In this document: positions 13,048 to 24,050 of the stretch, in pieces
Numbering within the stretch: the first letter of the stretch is position 1
Layout: each line of letters opens with the position of its first letter
Source: Sycobia sp. Sy_11
Taxonomy: Eukaryota; Arthropoda; Insecta; Hymenoptera; Epichrysomallidae
Reading direction: 5' to 3'
NCBI GenBank assembly: GCA_018907035.1
Contig: JACCIC010000228.1
Coordinates: forward strand, 685,501-749,500
DNA length: 64,000 nt
The notes under the pieces: model-generated
Told to the model about the DNA's origin: nothing
Database searches by the model: none
What the model saw: only the letters and a program-made list of their open reading frames with translations
Position numbers and translations under genes: made by a program

Positions 13048-13217
13048 CGTAAATAATAATAATAATAATAATAATAATAACTATAATAATAATAATAACT
13101 ATAATAATAATAATAATTATAATAATTAATTATAACGTATACTATTAAATATAGTAAAACAATTAGAATCTTAAATAATCGGTAATAATTATAGTAATAA
13201 TAATAACTATGATAATG

Positions 13218-13252
<35 letters not shown>

Positions 13253-13440
13253 TATAATTATAATTAATTATAACGTATACTATTTAATATAGTAAAACAA
13301 TTAGAATCTTAAAAATTATAGATCATAAATACGTAAATAATAATAATGACAATAATAATAATTATAATTATAATAATTGATTATAAACATATACTCTTGA
13401 GAATATAGGAAAACAACAAAATATTAAATAATCGGTAATA
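13048..13440. repeat. (AAT)n / (TAA)n microsatellite cluster
   Basis: Several runs of AAT/TAA trinucleotides separated by three near-copies of a word containing tataacgtatacta-tt-aatatagtaaaacaattagaatctt (around 13130, 13270 and 13380). A short unit has thus been duplicated together with the microsatellite. Confidence 0.85.
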
Positions 13441-15321
13441 ATTATAGATTATAAGTATACATTTTACATTATAATGGTAAAAGTAATAATAATAATTAGT
13501 AATGATAATAACAATTGTAATAATAATAATAAATATAGTAATACTAGTAGTAATAAACTACGCGCAGATCGACGTTTTCATATTTTATTCTGGACTTTTC
13601 TTCCGAATAATATTTTCTTCGACTCCGAGTTTTCATTATATATTTTAAAACTCTCTGTTAAGTTGTATTCGTCAAAACTGTTGGTGATATTCAGCGGCCT
13701 CTCGGATTTCATACTTTGTATACAAAGGGGGGTCATAAATAACGCACAAACGCGCATTTCGCTTTCTTCCGACTTTCCTACGGGAAGATAGCATCGGTGG
13801 GGGAGGTAGAGAGGGGCATTTCAGTCCGAGTCGTAATTTCGACACGGCCAGTGCGCGCCACGGACTATCTATACGGTTTGGGCCGCATCTGGTCGGGCTT
13901 TTATAGGGGGAGGGAGGCGCGAACTACGCAGTTAGTCGCCCATATATATTGGTGAATACCCTTCTATACCATTTATACATCTCCAAAATTTTCCAGGGAT
14001 TATACTGGAATTTTCTGGAGACTGTATTTCCAATGTATATTCTCTTTGCGGCGTACAAACAGCGTTGCCATACCTCTTTCAATTTCTTCGCTACCTCTCC
14101 TTAATAATACCATATTGCCTTCTCCTCTTTCCCGATTTCCGTTGCTTACTTCCCCCGTTTAAAAATCGTCGGGAAGTATACGTAATGACGCGCCGTACGA
14201 TTTGACCTGCCTCAAAAATACATGTATGGTTGCTGGACGCAACACTGTATTGTTGAATAAGTGATTATTGTTTATTTTTGTTAGTATTCTATTGGAGTGT
14301 TAAATTTATGATTAGCTGTTAGTGAAAGTGACATTCTGTCGGAATTTATGGTAAAGACTGTATTTTTCTCTCAGGCTGATATTTTATCTACGGGGCCATT
14401 TTAGAACACGTTATATTATGTTGTATTTTACATGTAATCGTTGTTATGGAATATTTTTTAAAAAGTGTGAACTGCTGCTATGGCGATACATTGTTGCTCT
14501 GAGAATTAACACATTGTTCCTGATGAGAGGTTAATGTTATCTGCAGCATTTTGTTCGGTAATCTAATGTTATTCTGATTAGTTGTTGTACTATTACTTTG
14601 ATCTACCGTCGTCACTACGTATGCTGTTTTTATACATGACGATCCTTTTACTTTTCCTGCTAGATCGATTCCTACTAGTTTTGTTTTTATATTGGACGTA
14701 TTTAAATTGGACTACTTGTAATAATTAGATAGTAGAATTCTGAATGATTATTTCGTTTTCGTGAAAATCATAACCTTCAGCGACCAGTATGGAATATGTA
14801 TTAAGTATGGGGTTCGATATCCCGCAGTGTGTCTTTACTCGCGTCCTTCCCCACAAAAAGAATAATAGGATTATGTGTTTTCTTTTGGCGTGCAACTAGA
14901 CATTCACATGTATACTATTAAAAGTAATTTTTATTTAGATACCTCGATCGCTTTCCGTATCGTTATGTATTTATTGTATGTATATTATTATCTAGTAGGA
15001 TTTTCATGAAATTTATGAACTGTTTGGTAATATTTTATCATATTTGTAAGTTATTAGCTCTAGTGACCATTTCTCTACTCTACTGCATTTTTCTTTTCTG
15101 AATTAAATGAGCGTTCAGTGTTGAGAAATAGGGATGGATGCACTAATTGTTTATATTTACCGATCTCCCCATGCAATGGTATGGCATCAATAGTAAAATT
15201 TGATGAGTCTGTTGTTGTTACTTCATATCATATCCATATCAGTGCTAATCAGCGATGGAGGTCTACGATGTATTTGTAAACAAAGTACAAGTAAATTATT
15301 ACAGTGGTGCCTGTATCAATC
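13441..15321. other. no gene recognised
   Basis: Mixed AT-rich DNA with a GC-richer patch at about 13730-13930. The 105-codon frame at 13474-13791 begins inside AAT repeat (Asn-rich) and has no domain. An isolated B-box-like word (ggttcgatatccc) lies at 14811 without an A-box. Confidence 0.5.
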
Positions 15322-15396
15322 GGCCGAGACCGGAATTTGAACTTGGATCACCAAGTTACTAGTCCTTCGTTCTAGCGATCGAGCCATCGTAGGCCT
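15322..15396 (-). repeat. tRNA-like SINE head or tRNA pseudogene
   Basis: On the minus strand the sequence runs from ggcctacgatggctcgatcgctagaac (A-box-like, plus-strand 15371-15386) to aagttcaaattccgg (B-box-like, plus-strand 15331-15345) and closes with ggcc, complementary to the start. The spacing fits a tRNA-derived RNA polymerase III promoter. The stems are imperfect, so a functional tRNA is unlikely. A SINE head is my preferred reading; sequence beyond it toward 15300 would be the body. Confidence 0.4.
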
Positions 15397-15877
15397 CAAT
15401 TTTTTGTGCTCTGTACTCCATATGAAGTTTATCTGTTTTTAAAATGAGTTTGTTAGAGGTTTTGTTATTTCTGAAAAGTTATTAAAAAATTATCTATACT
15501 GTTCTATGATTCCCAGATATTCTCTTAATTCTTTTTGCTCATTTGTAGGAAAATTTTGAACTGCTTCTATATTTTAGGGTCCACTTTAATCCCATTTTTA
15601 TTTATAATATATCGGAAAAATATGACTTCTTCTTTTAGAAATTTGCATTTTTCTAAACTAAACTAAAAATCGAGTAATTTAAACATAAAATCCTCCCTCT
15701 ACACAGAACGTTCAACACCAATTAATAGAAAAAAAATGATAAATGTTATCTAATTTACTCGAGTCTAACTTTAAATTCACATTATTTCGATTCCTTGAAA
15801 TGTGAATATTTTCAGGACTCTTCCTTGTGTACTTATTATTACTACCATATTCCAAAAAAATATCCACATTCACATAA

Positions 15878-16216
15878 TCAAAAGAATTTATAAAGTTTAA
15901 ACAATTTTCTTTTCAGCCCGAAGTAATATGTACTACATAAACTATATTTATGTTTATAAATTCTCTTTTTTAAATACTTATATGTCTGTGCAATGTAGTA
16001 TTCATTATAATCCATACAATGAATTTTGTAAACAACTCCAGATTTTAAACATAAATCAACCTTATTCTTGCAATTATTAAATAACTTACTTAAATTATTG
16101 CTACTTTTAAAGAAAATTTGAATGTTGTATTTCCGAAAATTTCTTTTAATTCTTTCAGACAATCCTCTAAGATGTGATAAAACAATCATTTTGCCCCTAT
16201 TAATATCAACTCTCAC
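15878..16216 (-). pseudogene. GIY-YIG endonuclease domain of Penelope copy 1
   Basis: A 112-codon frame with the connector region (RGLSERIKRNFRKYNIQIFF) and the GIY-YIG segment: SGVVYKIHC, then a spacer, then YYIAQT, then LKKRIYKHK. In this family the second half is normally Y-I-G-Q-T; here the Gly is Ala. The enzyme nicks target DNA during retroposition of these elements. The frame is detached from the upstream RT by stops, so no full protein is made. Confidence 0.75.
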
Positions 16217-16599
16217 ATTATATCTATATTCATATAAATGTCAAACAATCTCTCTGCAATTAACTTATTAATAAGTTCAATTGGATATCCATTATTAATG
16301 AAAGCTTCTCTGACTATCAGAAATCATTCTGTCTAAAATACTTATGTGACAATTTTATTGCTCTGTCCATCACACCTTTCATGGCATTGATGTCCAAAAA
16401 ACTCAACTGATTATTGATTTCAATTTCCTTTGCAAATTTAATTCTGTCATGTACAGAATTACATGTACATTTCATTCCTTAAAACTTCTGGAATAATCGT
16501 AAAATTATTATCAATATATCTCTTAAATATAATTGGTTCAAAACATAATTTTGACAAAGCAATATTTCAATTCATAAAAATTATTATCAAATGAGAAAA

Positions 16600-17038
16600 T
16601 TTTGTTATTAAAAACTAAATGCCTTAAGAAACTCATTCATTGTTAATTTTGCATGTAAATTAATTTCATGCCATTTTTCTTGTATAATATCATTTAACAA
16701 TTCTAAAGATACATTTGTAAAAAAAGATACCACGTCCATGAAATCATTTTGTAGTTTCATGGAATAATATCTTTTACTTCATTGCATAAAGAGCAACTAT
16801 CTTTAATATAAGAACTAGTTTTTCCCGCTACCTTCACCAATATATTAGATAAAAGTCTGGTAATATTATAAGTTGGGAAAAGAAAAGAAGATATTATTAT
16901 TCTAAATGTCACCTTTTCTTTACGAATCTTGGAAAGCCCATAACGTTTTGCTACAGTACCATTTTCACATTTTAAATCTTTATATGTAGTATAATTTATA
17001 TAGTCATTTCTTTTCCAATTATTTAATAATTCTTTCAA
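16600..17038 (-). pseudogene. RT fragments of Penelope copy 1
   Basis: The 93-codon frame 16757-17038 contains KRYGLSKIRKEKVTFRIIIS, matching the Penelope RT signature (YGLPKIHK...RPIVS type). Immediately downstream in another frame is MDVVSFFTNVSLELL (near 16700-16745), the motif-A segment (DVVSLFTNVP type). Further motifs dissolve into stops near 16610. The catalytic YxDD region was not recognised. Confidence 0.7.
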
Positions 17039-17400
17039 ATTATTTTGTAGCTTAATGGTATAGGGATTACTAATTTTGACATAAGCAGTTTCATCATTTA
17101 ATATATTCTTTATATTATTTAGATAGACAATTATATTCGAAGCTACAGTTATATTACCTTTTACTATCTTTTTAAGATGATATTCCGATTATTATTTTTA
17201 TAAAAATTCTTCGCGATTTTTAATTCATCTAAAAAATTATTCTTCAAATATTTATCAAATTTATTCTCTCTTTTAAAATTACTATTGATATTAACTAGAG
17301 ACGTTCTAGATTCTTTTTTTACTTTATTATGTAAATTAAGAATATTATTTTCAATCTCCGGATGATTTCTTTGTTAGGGGATTCTTTTTATAATATAATA

Positions 17401-17844
17401 TTCCATGTTTGGCACTTTTAGACACGATGTTTACTATTTCATTTGGTATTTCTCTGTCTGTTAGATTTCTGTACCAATTTTATTATTTTGATTGTTTATC
17501 TGATGGCTTTCAAATTATTTTTTATTTCTTAAACATATGAATGTGTAATAATTTTAATTTATTTAATTGGACTGTAAGACCAATAGAACTATTTATTAAT
17601 TTTTTCTTAAAAAGAATCGTTATTCTCGATTATTTCGATGTTTTCTTTCATTTAAATTATCTTTATTGTGTACTGGTTTACATTAATTGTACATGTTCTA
17701 TTGTGTTGCTTGTGTATGTACCATCAGGTATTATTGTTTAATATGTTTTTATATTTAAATGTTTTTATATTTTCTTCCTTCATTACTGTGTGTTTTCTTC
17801 TAATTTGATCAAAAATGTTCTGTAGTCGTAGGTTTCGCTATTAT
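17401..17844. other. no gene recognised
   Basis: AT-rich sequence. The 66-codon frame at 17541-17741 is hydrophobic and Ile/Phe/Tyr-rich, as expected from poly-T-rich DNA, and shows no family motif. Confidence 0.5.
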
Positions 17845-18570
17845 ATACGAGGGCGGTTTCCGTGTTAGAAGTACCCGTGTTAGAACTAAAGAGACCTTTT
17901 TTTAAACAATTTTTTTTTATTTCTGAACATAGTCCCCTTTTAGAAAGAAACTTCTCCTAACGTTCTGATCATTTTTTTAACTCCTCCAAAAAGGGAATTT
18001 TCGAATCTCTCCAAAATATGTCTCTGCCTCGCTGATGACTTCCTCGTTTGAGGAAAATATGTTTCTGACGAGCCATTTCTTCATGTTGGGAAATAAGAAG
18101 AAGTCTCAGGGAGCCAGAGCGTGTGAATATGGGGGACACGGCAGCAATTGACAACCTAATTCATGCAGTTTGGTGGCGACAACTCCAGATGAATGTGCTG
18201 GTGCATTGTCGTGATGACAACAACTTCTTCTCCTTACTAATAACTCACTTTAGTATCGTCCAGTGATCGTTCATCCTTTTCGTACAAAGTTCATCAGGAT
18301 GGTGCTGTTCACAGTCTAAAAATTTGTCGCCATAACCTTTCCAGCTGATGGAACCATCTTCGCTTTTTCTAGAGCAGATTCGTCGCGAGAAATCCTTTGT
18401 TTTCATTGTTGCTTAGTTTCTTTTGTGTAATGATGAATCCAGGTTTCATCAATAGTGACAACTCGACGTAAAAAGTCCTCCGGATCACGCTTAAATTGTT
18501 CCAAACACTGCTTAGAAGCTAACATCCATTTCCTCTTGTTGTCTACGGTAAGCAATTGTGGCATACAAGT
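17845..18570 (-). mobile_element. mariner relic (minus strand)
   Basis: The reverse complement contains the second catalytic motif HDNAPAH and a short stretch later the third-Asp motif region. The family reads YSPDLAPSDFF; here it is YSHALAP, stop, DFF. The Asp-to-Asp spacing of 34 residues (D34D) is preserved, but the family's conserved Asp before LAP is His and a stop replaces Ser. C-terminal words WLVRNIFSSNEE and RKFPFLEEL follow with frameshifts. It starts near gagggcggtttccgtgttagaa, a plausible terminal repeat. Inactive. Confidence 0.8.
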
Positions 18571-19324
18571 TGTCATGTAATATATTAATTACCATTCCAG
18601 TCGTCACAAATACGGTGTGTGCTACGATACGGCAGCACACGATAATAACAACAGCTTCCACAAGGAACGTCCTCTGTCTTTAAGCATGAATGCTTATTGA
18701 ACCACCTGCGTATTTTAGTATAATCTTCATAATTTAGAGCTGAGATAGTTAGGATCAAAGGTTTTTCGTCTTTTTTTCGTGAATTACTGTCTATTTCATA
18801 TACTCTTCCAAGTTTTTTCTGTTTTATGTTATTTGTCTAAATTGTTGCATTTTGTTCAAGGTACTCGTTTTTCAGGGTACATCTTTTTCTGTTTTTAATA
18901 TATTTTGTTATTTTCATTTTTTGTATTTGTTCTGTTATAATTTTTTTATCTTATTTAGTTTGAAAATTCTTATTATTTATTGCTAATTAGTCTTCGTCTA
19001 GTTGCAGTTGGTCTTTATTAGCAATTGTATTCCCAGTCCATCCATGGAATTGCAAAATCATTTGGCACTGAATTCATTCAGTGCCAAATGATGCATTCTT
19101 CGTATATCGTAAATTAGGTAGTGTCCATTGTTTTTACGATTTTTTGCGTAATTCCAGAATGCCCAGCTTTTATATTTAGTTGTGTCGATCATGTTATTTG
19201 ATACATATACAATAGATAACAAAATAGAATATATTTATAATATTAGTGCTCTATTGATGGAATTTGCAATATTATGGATTCTATATGGATCATAATGTTC
19301 TGTATAAAAAAACGGTCGTGGTCC
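18571..19324. other. AT-rich DNA, no gene recognised
   Basis: No frame with recognisable motifs. It contains the perfect foldback at 19057-19092 described separately. Confidence 0.45.
19057..19092. repeat. perfect 16-bp foldback, 4-nt loop
   Basis: atcatttggcactgaa (19057-19072) is followed after ttca by its exact reverse complement (19077-19092). No element ends were recognised around it. Confidence 0.9.
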
Positions 19325-19830
19325 AAGGCTGGTGGTGGCCAAGCCGGGATTGATGGCCAGGAAGGTTTTGCTGTGTGTTTGGTGGGATTGGAAGGGAATC
19401 ATCCACTATGATGTGCTCCATATGGCCAGACGCTTAATTCTATCATCTACTGTGAAAAACTGGACCGATTGAAGTAGGCTAGCGAGTTGAAGCGTATACA
19501 ATTGACCAACAGGAAGGGTGTGGTGTTCCATCAGGACAACGCGAGACCACACACTTCGTTGATAACTTGGCCGAAGCTACGGGAGTTCGGATGGGAGGTT
19601 TTATCGCCAAGTGATTACCACTTGTTCCTGTCTATGTCGAACGCCTTTAGTGGTGTAAAGTTGGACTCAAAAGAGGCTTGCGAAAAGTGGCTGTCCAAGT
19701 TCTTCGCAAATAAGGAGAGGGGTTTCTACGAGAGGGGTATTATGAAGTTACAGTCTAGATGGAAACAGATTAGCGAACAAAAAGGCGCATATATGAACTA
19801 AATCTGACCAGTGTATCACTTTTTATAAAG
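19325..19830 (+). mobile_element. mariner relic, C-terminal half (irritans-like)
   Basis: Plus-strand translation gives AKPGLMARKVLLCVWWDWKG, then after a stop the 104-codon frame 19487-19801. That frame has VFHQDNARPHTS (second Asp), GWEVLSPSDYHLF and a mariner C-terminus (ERGIMKLQSRWKQI). Only 25 residues separate the two aspartates instead of 34, an in-frame loss of nine residues that removes the HPPYSPD-type segment. The N-terminal DNA-binding half is absent. The LLCVWWDWKG signature suggests the irritans subfamily. Confidence 0.8.
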
Positions 19831-20239
19831 CATTGAATGAAGAGCAAAAAAGCGGAAGGGAGATATTTGACAACCTAATATATTCATTCACAGTTCATTA
19901 TTTTTTAAAAGCATACATGGGACAATATCAGGTATTACTCAGGTCCCAAAATTGTCCTTATCATAACGAAACTCTTGTACAAGAATAAAACCAATTTTAT
20001 ATTTAATGTCATGAAATTCAGCATGCTTTGTCGAGTGAATCGTTGCATCTAAATTTTCCAAAAAATAATTTTCACAAAGTATTCATTTTTGATTTCCACA
20101 AATTACATTGAATATAATTCATAATAAAATGTTTGTCATTATATATATCCTGCAATCTTGCAATACATGAAAAGCTCTAGAAAAGTCAAAACATTGTTTT
20201 AAGAGACTACTTAGATGCATATTGTACTTTTCTACTTAC

Positions 20240-20518
20240 AGGAATTTTGAAAGTTTCCATTGATTGATTGCATAATTTTTTCGAGATTTTCGTAGGTCTG
20301 TTTATCAAATAAATGAATCGTTAACGTCGTTTGCTGCTTTATATAATTCGGAAATAAATTCATTAAAACATTTAAAACTTTATCTATCTTGACTTGAATA
20401 GCATGCCCTGGGGTTACTGGATGATTACATAATTCTAAAGTAATTAATAATAATTTATATTCTAAATTAATGATTTCGTCATCTATAATAATTTCTAGGT
20501 GTACAAACAAATAATTTA
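20240..20518 (-). CDS. candidate host-gene internal exon, gene unknown
   Basis: On the minus strand an open segment of 279 bases is flanked by a textbook acceptor (ttctcatgttattgtatag just upstream) and donor (gtaagt immediately downstream, plus-strand 20234-20239). Both junctions fall in phase 1, so the exon could be included or skipped without shifting the frame. The translation is non-repetitive (for example ITLELCNHPVTPGHAIQVKI and LNVLMNLFPNYIKQQ) and, unlike neighbouring frames, matches no transposon domain I know. The gene cannot be named and no partner exons were identified. Splice sites are seen directly; host origin is inferred. Confidence 0.5.
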
Positions 20519-20844
20519 CTATACAATAACATGAGAATAAACTTATAACATTTATTTCTAAAATATATTTTGGTATATGATATATCAACTTAATTCAAAT
20601 AGTTATTTACGAAAATATTGGTAAAATTAATATTATCTGTCTGCCAATTTATCAATTGAATTAAGTACTACTTTGTAATATATAATAGACTCTAAATTAT
20701 TTTTAAAAATAAACAACAGCAAAAATGTCCAAAAATTCTTCCATTCCCAGGTAAGCGAATTTTTCAAGCGAAAACAGTTTTATAATAACTATTGACCGCC
20801 TCAATAATACGATTTGATCTTATTCTATATTTTTTAAAATTAGA

Positions 20845-21048
20845 TTAAATGTAAATTTTAACGTCTTCTTCGTAAACATTTTGATGATTAGCGCCAACTA
20901 TACATATGAACAGAGGTCTAATCGATAACTCTGGATCTTCAAAGATTCCTCTTCTAAAGTTTTTCACGTTGACGTTTTTCACAGCAAAGGTAGAAGCTCT
21001 TGAGCGAGATCCTGGCGGTGAAAGCAGTGCTGCTGGATAGCACGACAT
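20845..21048 (-). CDS. short ORF, unknown (67 codons)
   Basis: Minus-strand frame starting MSCYPAALLSPPGSRSRAS and ending VYEEDVKIYI. Composition is mixed and protein-like, and it lies on the same strand about 330 bases upstream of the candidate host exon, so it could be an earlier exon. No splice donor was convincingly located and no domain recognised. It may equally be chance. Confidence 0.2.
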   Translation of the reverse strand: MSCYPAALLSPPGSRSRASTFAVKNVNVKNFRRGIFEDPELSIRPLFICIVGANHQNVYEEDVKIYI

Positions 21049-21536
21049 AGATAGAGTATGTCAATTAAAGATATGATAGCGACTGAAGTAGTCGCACCAT
21101 CCAGCAGTGTCTGTTCGAGCCTAGCACATCCGTTGTCGAATATGGGTTAGATCCTAAGGAAACTAAATTCAGCTAGATATATCTTGCATCTGAAATGAAC
21201 TGAAGATAGCGATCTTGCCTTCAATTGATGAGGATTGGTACGCGGAGTGAATTTGGCCCTATCGTTTAAAGTAATTCTAGCTCCGTGCAATTACATGAGT
21301 TTATATTATACCAAAGGAGAAAATAAGATAATGGGAGCAGGCGGGTTGTGCTTCTCTAACATTAAATGTCATTTATTATTTTTATTATTTTTCTTTATTT
21401 AATTTTATTATTTTTAATTTTTAATTGAATTTATTTTTAGTAATAAGTTTTATTTCAGATACTACGGGAGTGATAATAAATAACGACAGTCGAAGACGTT
21501 ATTAATAACGTTCTGATTATCGCGGCGCACAAATAT

Positions 21537-21690
21537 AGGTAGCCGCTTTTAGATATCCTACCCCGTTCTTATTCAAGGGAACGGGTCGTTAGTCAAGTTA
21601 TAGGTAACAGCTCCCGTTCTCTTTCAGGAGAACAGGACGAGAGCTCCATTTTAGGTAGTCGCCCCCGTTCTCTTTCAGGTGAATGGGACA
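21537..21690. repeat. tandem repeat of three hairpin-forming units
   Basis: Three units start taggta(g/a)(c/t) at 21537, 21601 and 21652. Each contains an inverted core: ccccgttctt...aagggaacggg, cccgttctctttcaggagaacagg, then cccgttctctttcaggtgaatggg. Core sequence and spacing (51-64 bp) are conserved while the intervening bases differ. Confidence 0.75.
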
Positions 21691-22285
21691 TCAGTCTCAC
21701 GATCAAAACATAATCTTCTGAGCGAGTAAAACTTCACGGAATAAGCCTGACATAATGAGCTCATATAAATCCGAAATCAATACCTATTCGATAACCTACG
21801 CGATCGAATCGTCGTAATTCGTGATACTTCAAATGCCGTGCCGATCTGCCGCACTGATAGGATCGAAGGGCCTAATCTACTTCGCGATTAGAAGCAGTAA
21901 TACTATCTTAGACGCCCCGCATGACATCTAATAATATCTAGACTAATTAATACGGCAGTCGCCGTACTTTGCCTTTTTCTGCAATAAAACTAGGTACACG
22001 ACAGGGGAAGTGCTCTTTCAAAGCATTTTCTCTATTCAGTGGTTGAGCGTAAAAGGAAGGAACTACGGTATCACGACCGCTAGGGCGATCGTCCTGTCTC
22101 AGTATTACTTCTTCAATTTCGAACTCGGCGACTCTTGTTTGCGACGCGGCCGATGTTCTTCTTCTCTATTTTACTCTCGTTGTTTATAGGTCGAGCACCG
22201 GCAGTCTTGCCAACTATATTTTTATACTTAGTGCGTGGAGCCTATGATTTTCGCTGAAATTCATCGCTTTACAATAATTTTCTTA
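21691..22285. other. GC-richer unassigned sequence
   Basis: No long frame. Words such as tcctgtctcagtattacttc occur once only. I see nothing that defines an element. Confidence 0.35.
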
Positions 22286-22309
22286 ATAAATGATTTCGGT
22301 TCTTGCAAG

Positions 22310-22870
22310 TGATTTATTGCAGTATTCTACTTTAGACTCTCGAAAAAAACGCTATTTTTGTGAAATTTTTCTGTGAATGATATTGAAGATATGGATGTAG
22401 GATTTGAAATGCTTAATAAATACACTCTTGAAGTACATAAAATTTTTGTTTTATTTATTTTAATGCACGTAAATTATGGTCAAAGCCAACACCTCAAAGA
22501 GAAGGTAACGTTGTCGTAGTCGTAAAATCTTGTCGACGGATGGTCTGAAACAAAAAAATCAAATAGTTGTATGTTCAGTATGACTCCAGAAATCGATATA
22601 ACTAGAATATTTTACGTACGTGCAAAGTCAACAAAATGGCGGATAAACTACGAAAGAAAAGAAAATTGCTTTTTTCCGCCTTCTTTTGCAATAAAAAGAT
22701 AGTTAGAATTAAAATTTTAAGTTGATTGTCGTTAGGACGGTTGATACAAACATACAGAATATATGTTCAAAATTTCATAAGGATCGGTTCAATAGTTTTT
22801 TAGTTGTCACGACCACGGTACTTGAAAACGCTGTTTTGAGAAAAGCGCGTTTAAAGTTTTTGTAAGTAAA
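22310..22870. repeat. left terminal/subterminal region of the Mutator-like element
   Basis: gcagtattctacttta at about 22319 matches the inner part of the 36186-36527 terminal copy, in the orientation expected for a left end. Next comes Ala/Lys-poor, non-coding DNA with words such as gaaaacgctgttttgagaaaagcgcg near 22830. The outermost bases (gggtcctattc type) are not present here, so the end is degraded. Confidence 0.35.
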
Positions 22871-23109
22871 AAATCGTGGAAAAAATTATCTTACGCGCAA
22901 TCAGCGATGCCTGTGCCATTTTTTTTTTTCGATGGATAGTGGGAAGTTCATCCACCATTGTTTTACGGCTAGTGGCTCTCGCCAACTTAGACTACCGCTG
23001 GAGCCGGTTCCATGGTATGCAGGATACTAACATACTAAATCCACTAACCATATCAGGGTGCAAATATATGTTCAGGAACACATAGGTATCGCCATTCCTT
23101 TTCCCCTGA

Positions 23110-23667
23110 TTAATCTTCCACGGTTTCCGTCACATTCAGTTCTCTGCAGTATTCCAGAAGACTGAGTACATCCACCTTGGAAAAACTCTCGTGGTCGAGG
23201 TTATCTTCTCCTAGCCACTTTACGCGATATTTCGTTATGTTAGGGCACATGCAGAAGAAATGTCTCGGAGTTTCCTCCTCTTTCCCACACCATCTGTAGA
23301 GGTTACTGTGTCCTCTGACCTTGTGTGTACAACACCGTAAATTGCTGTGTCCTGTTGTAAGTTCCAGGATTAGCTTTGCTTCACGTTTATTTAGTTTTAT
23401 GATCCCTTGAGCCCGTCTGCAGATCTTTCTGCCGAGAAGGTCTTTGGACCATCTGTATCTACGTAAGTTTTCCCACGTTGTTAGTTTTACTTTCTCAAGG
23501 CTTCTGTCTATCACATTGCATCCCTCTTGGTAAGGTACAGAGGTATCCTTTACCCGATGGCACTCCGATGAGCATTCTTGTTTTGTCATAATATCTGCTT
23601 TTATGTTTCCCTTACGGGCCGAATTTCTTGGTATCCATGTAACACAGACTTTATTTGCCCTGGTCAA
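23110..23667 (-). pseudogene. RNase H end plus C-terminal zinc-binding tail
   Basis: A 185-codon frame starting with VCVTWIPRNSARKGNIKADIM, the end of RNase H (family: W-V-P-x-H-x-G-x-x-G-N-E-x-A-D). The normal His is Asn, but the terminal Asp remains. A tail follows with C-x-x-C and H-x-x-x-C residues (LYRWCGKEEETPRHFFCMC), a common zinc-binding C-terminus in this element group. It runs to a clean stop and is the best-preserved part of the element. Confidence 0.75.
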
Positions 23668-23683
23668 ATTGTCTAGAGCAATT

Positions 23684-23989
23684 TTAGCTTCTTTGACCAG
23701 TAGTGAGTAGTGCAGGGTTGATGAGGGCCTTGAGCGTTGCTATGCTGTTTCTGCATATATTTATGCATCTGCCCTTAATTCCCCTTTGCATTAAGCTGTT
23801 TGCACAGGTTTCAATGGCAGCTATTTTTGCCTGAAATACTGTGTTATATTTATTCAGTCTATAGGCTGAATTTAAACTGCGTTCAGGTCCATATATAGCA
23901 AATCCATTACCAACATCTGTTCTGGATCCTGCTGTGAACCAGCTATCACCTCCCAAATTTAGGTCATTATTCCAATCCTCTCTGTTCAT
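23684..23989 (-). pseudogene. RNase H domain remnant
   Basis: A 101-codon frame with the RNase H-like opening NLGGDSWFTAGSRTDVGNGFAIYG. The family has Y-T-D-G-S; here it is FTAGS, so the first catalytic Asp is Ala. VFQAKIAAIETC follows, which contains the conserved Glu. RNase H removes the RNA template during cDNA synthesis. The frame ends in a stop about where the second acidic cluster should continue in the next frame (23667). Confidence 0.7.
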
Positions 23990-24050
23990 TATCCTGATCT
24001 TATATCGTTGCCCGAAGCAGAGAGTTTTGTTAATACGTTCCTGAGGGAGA

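Larger units (their letters stand above)
15690..17400 (-). mobile_element. Penelope-like element, copy 1
   Basis: Minus-strand element with an RT remnant (about 17040-16600) followed by a C-terminal GIY-YIG endonuclease remnant (16216-15878), the order typical of Penelope-like elements. The tail (15690-16330) is clearly homologous to 40163-40840, which carries the same endonuclease in the same orientation. Stops and shifts separate the domains. No terminal repeats were recognised. Confidence 0.8.

Noticed and set aside
13474..13791. 105-codon ORF as a gene
   Set aside because: Starts in AAT repeat, Asn-rich, no domain, no splice context.
14800..14830. B-box-like word ggttcgatatccc
   Set aside because: No A-box at the right distance and no tRNA-like fold.
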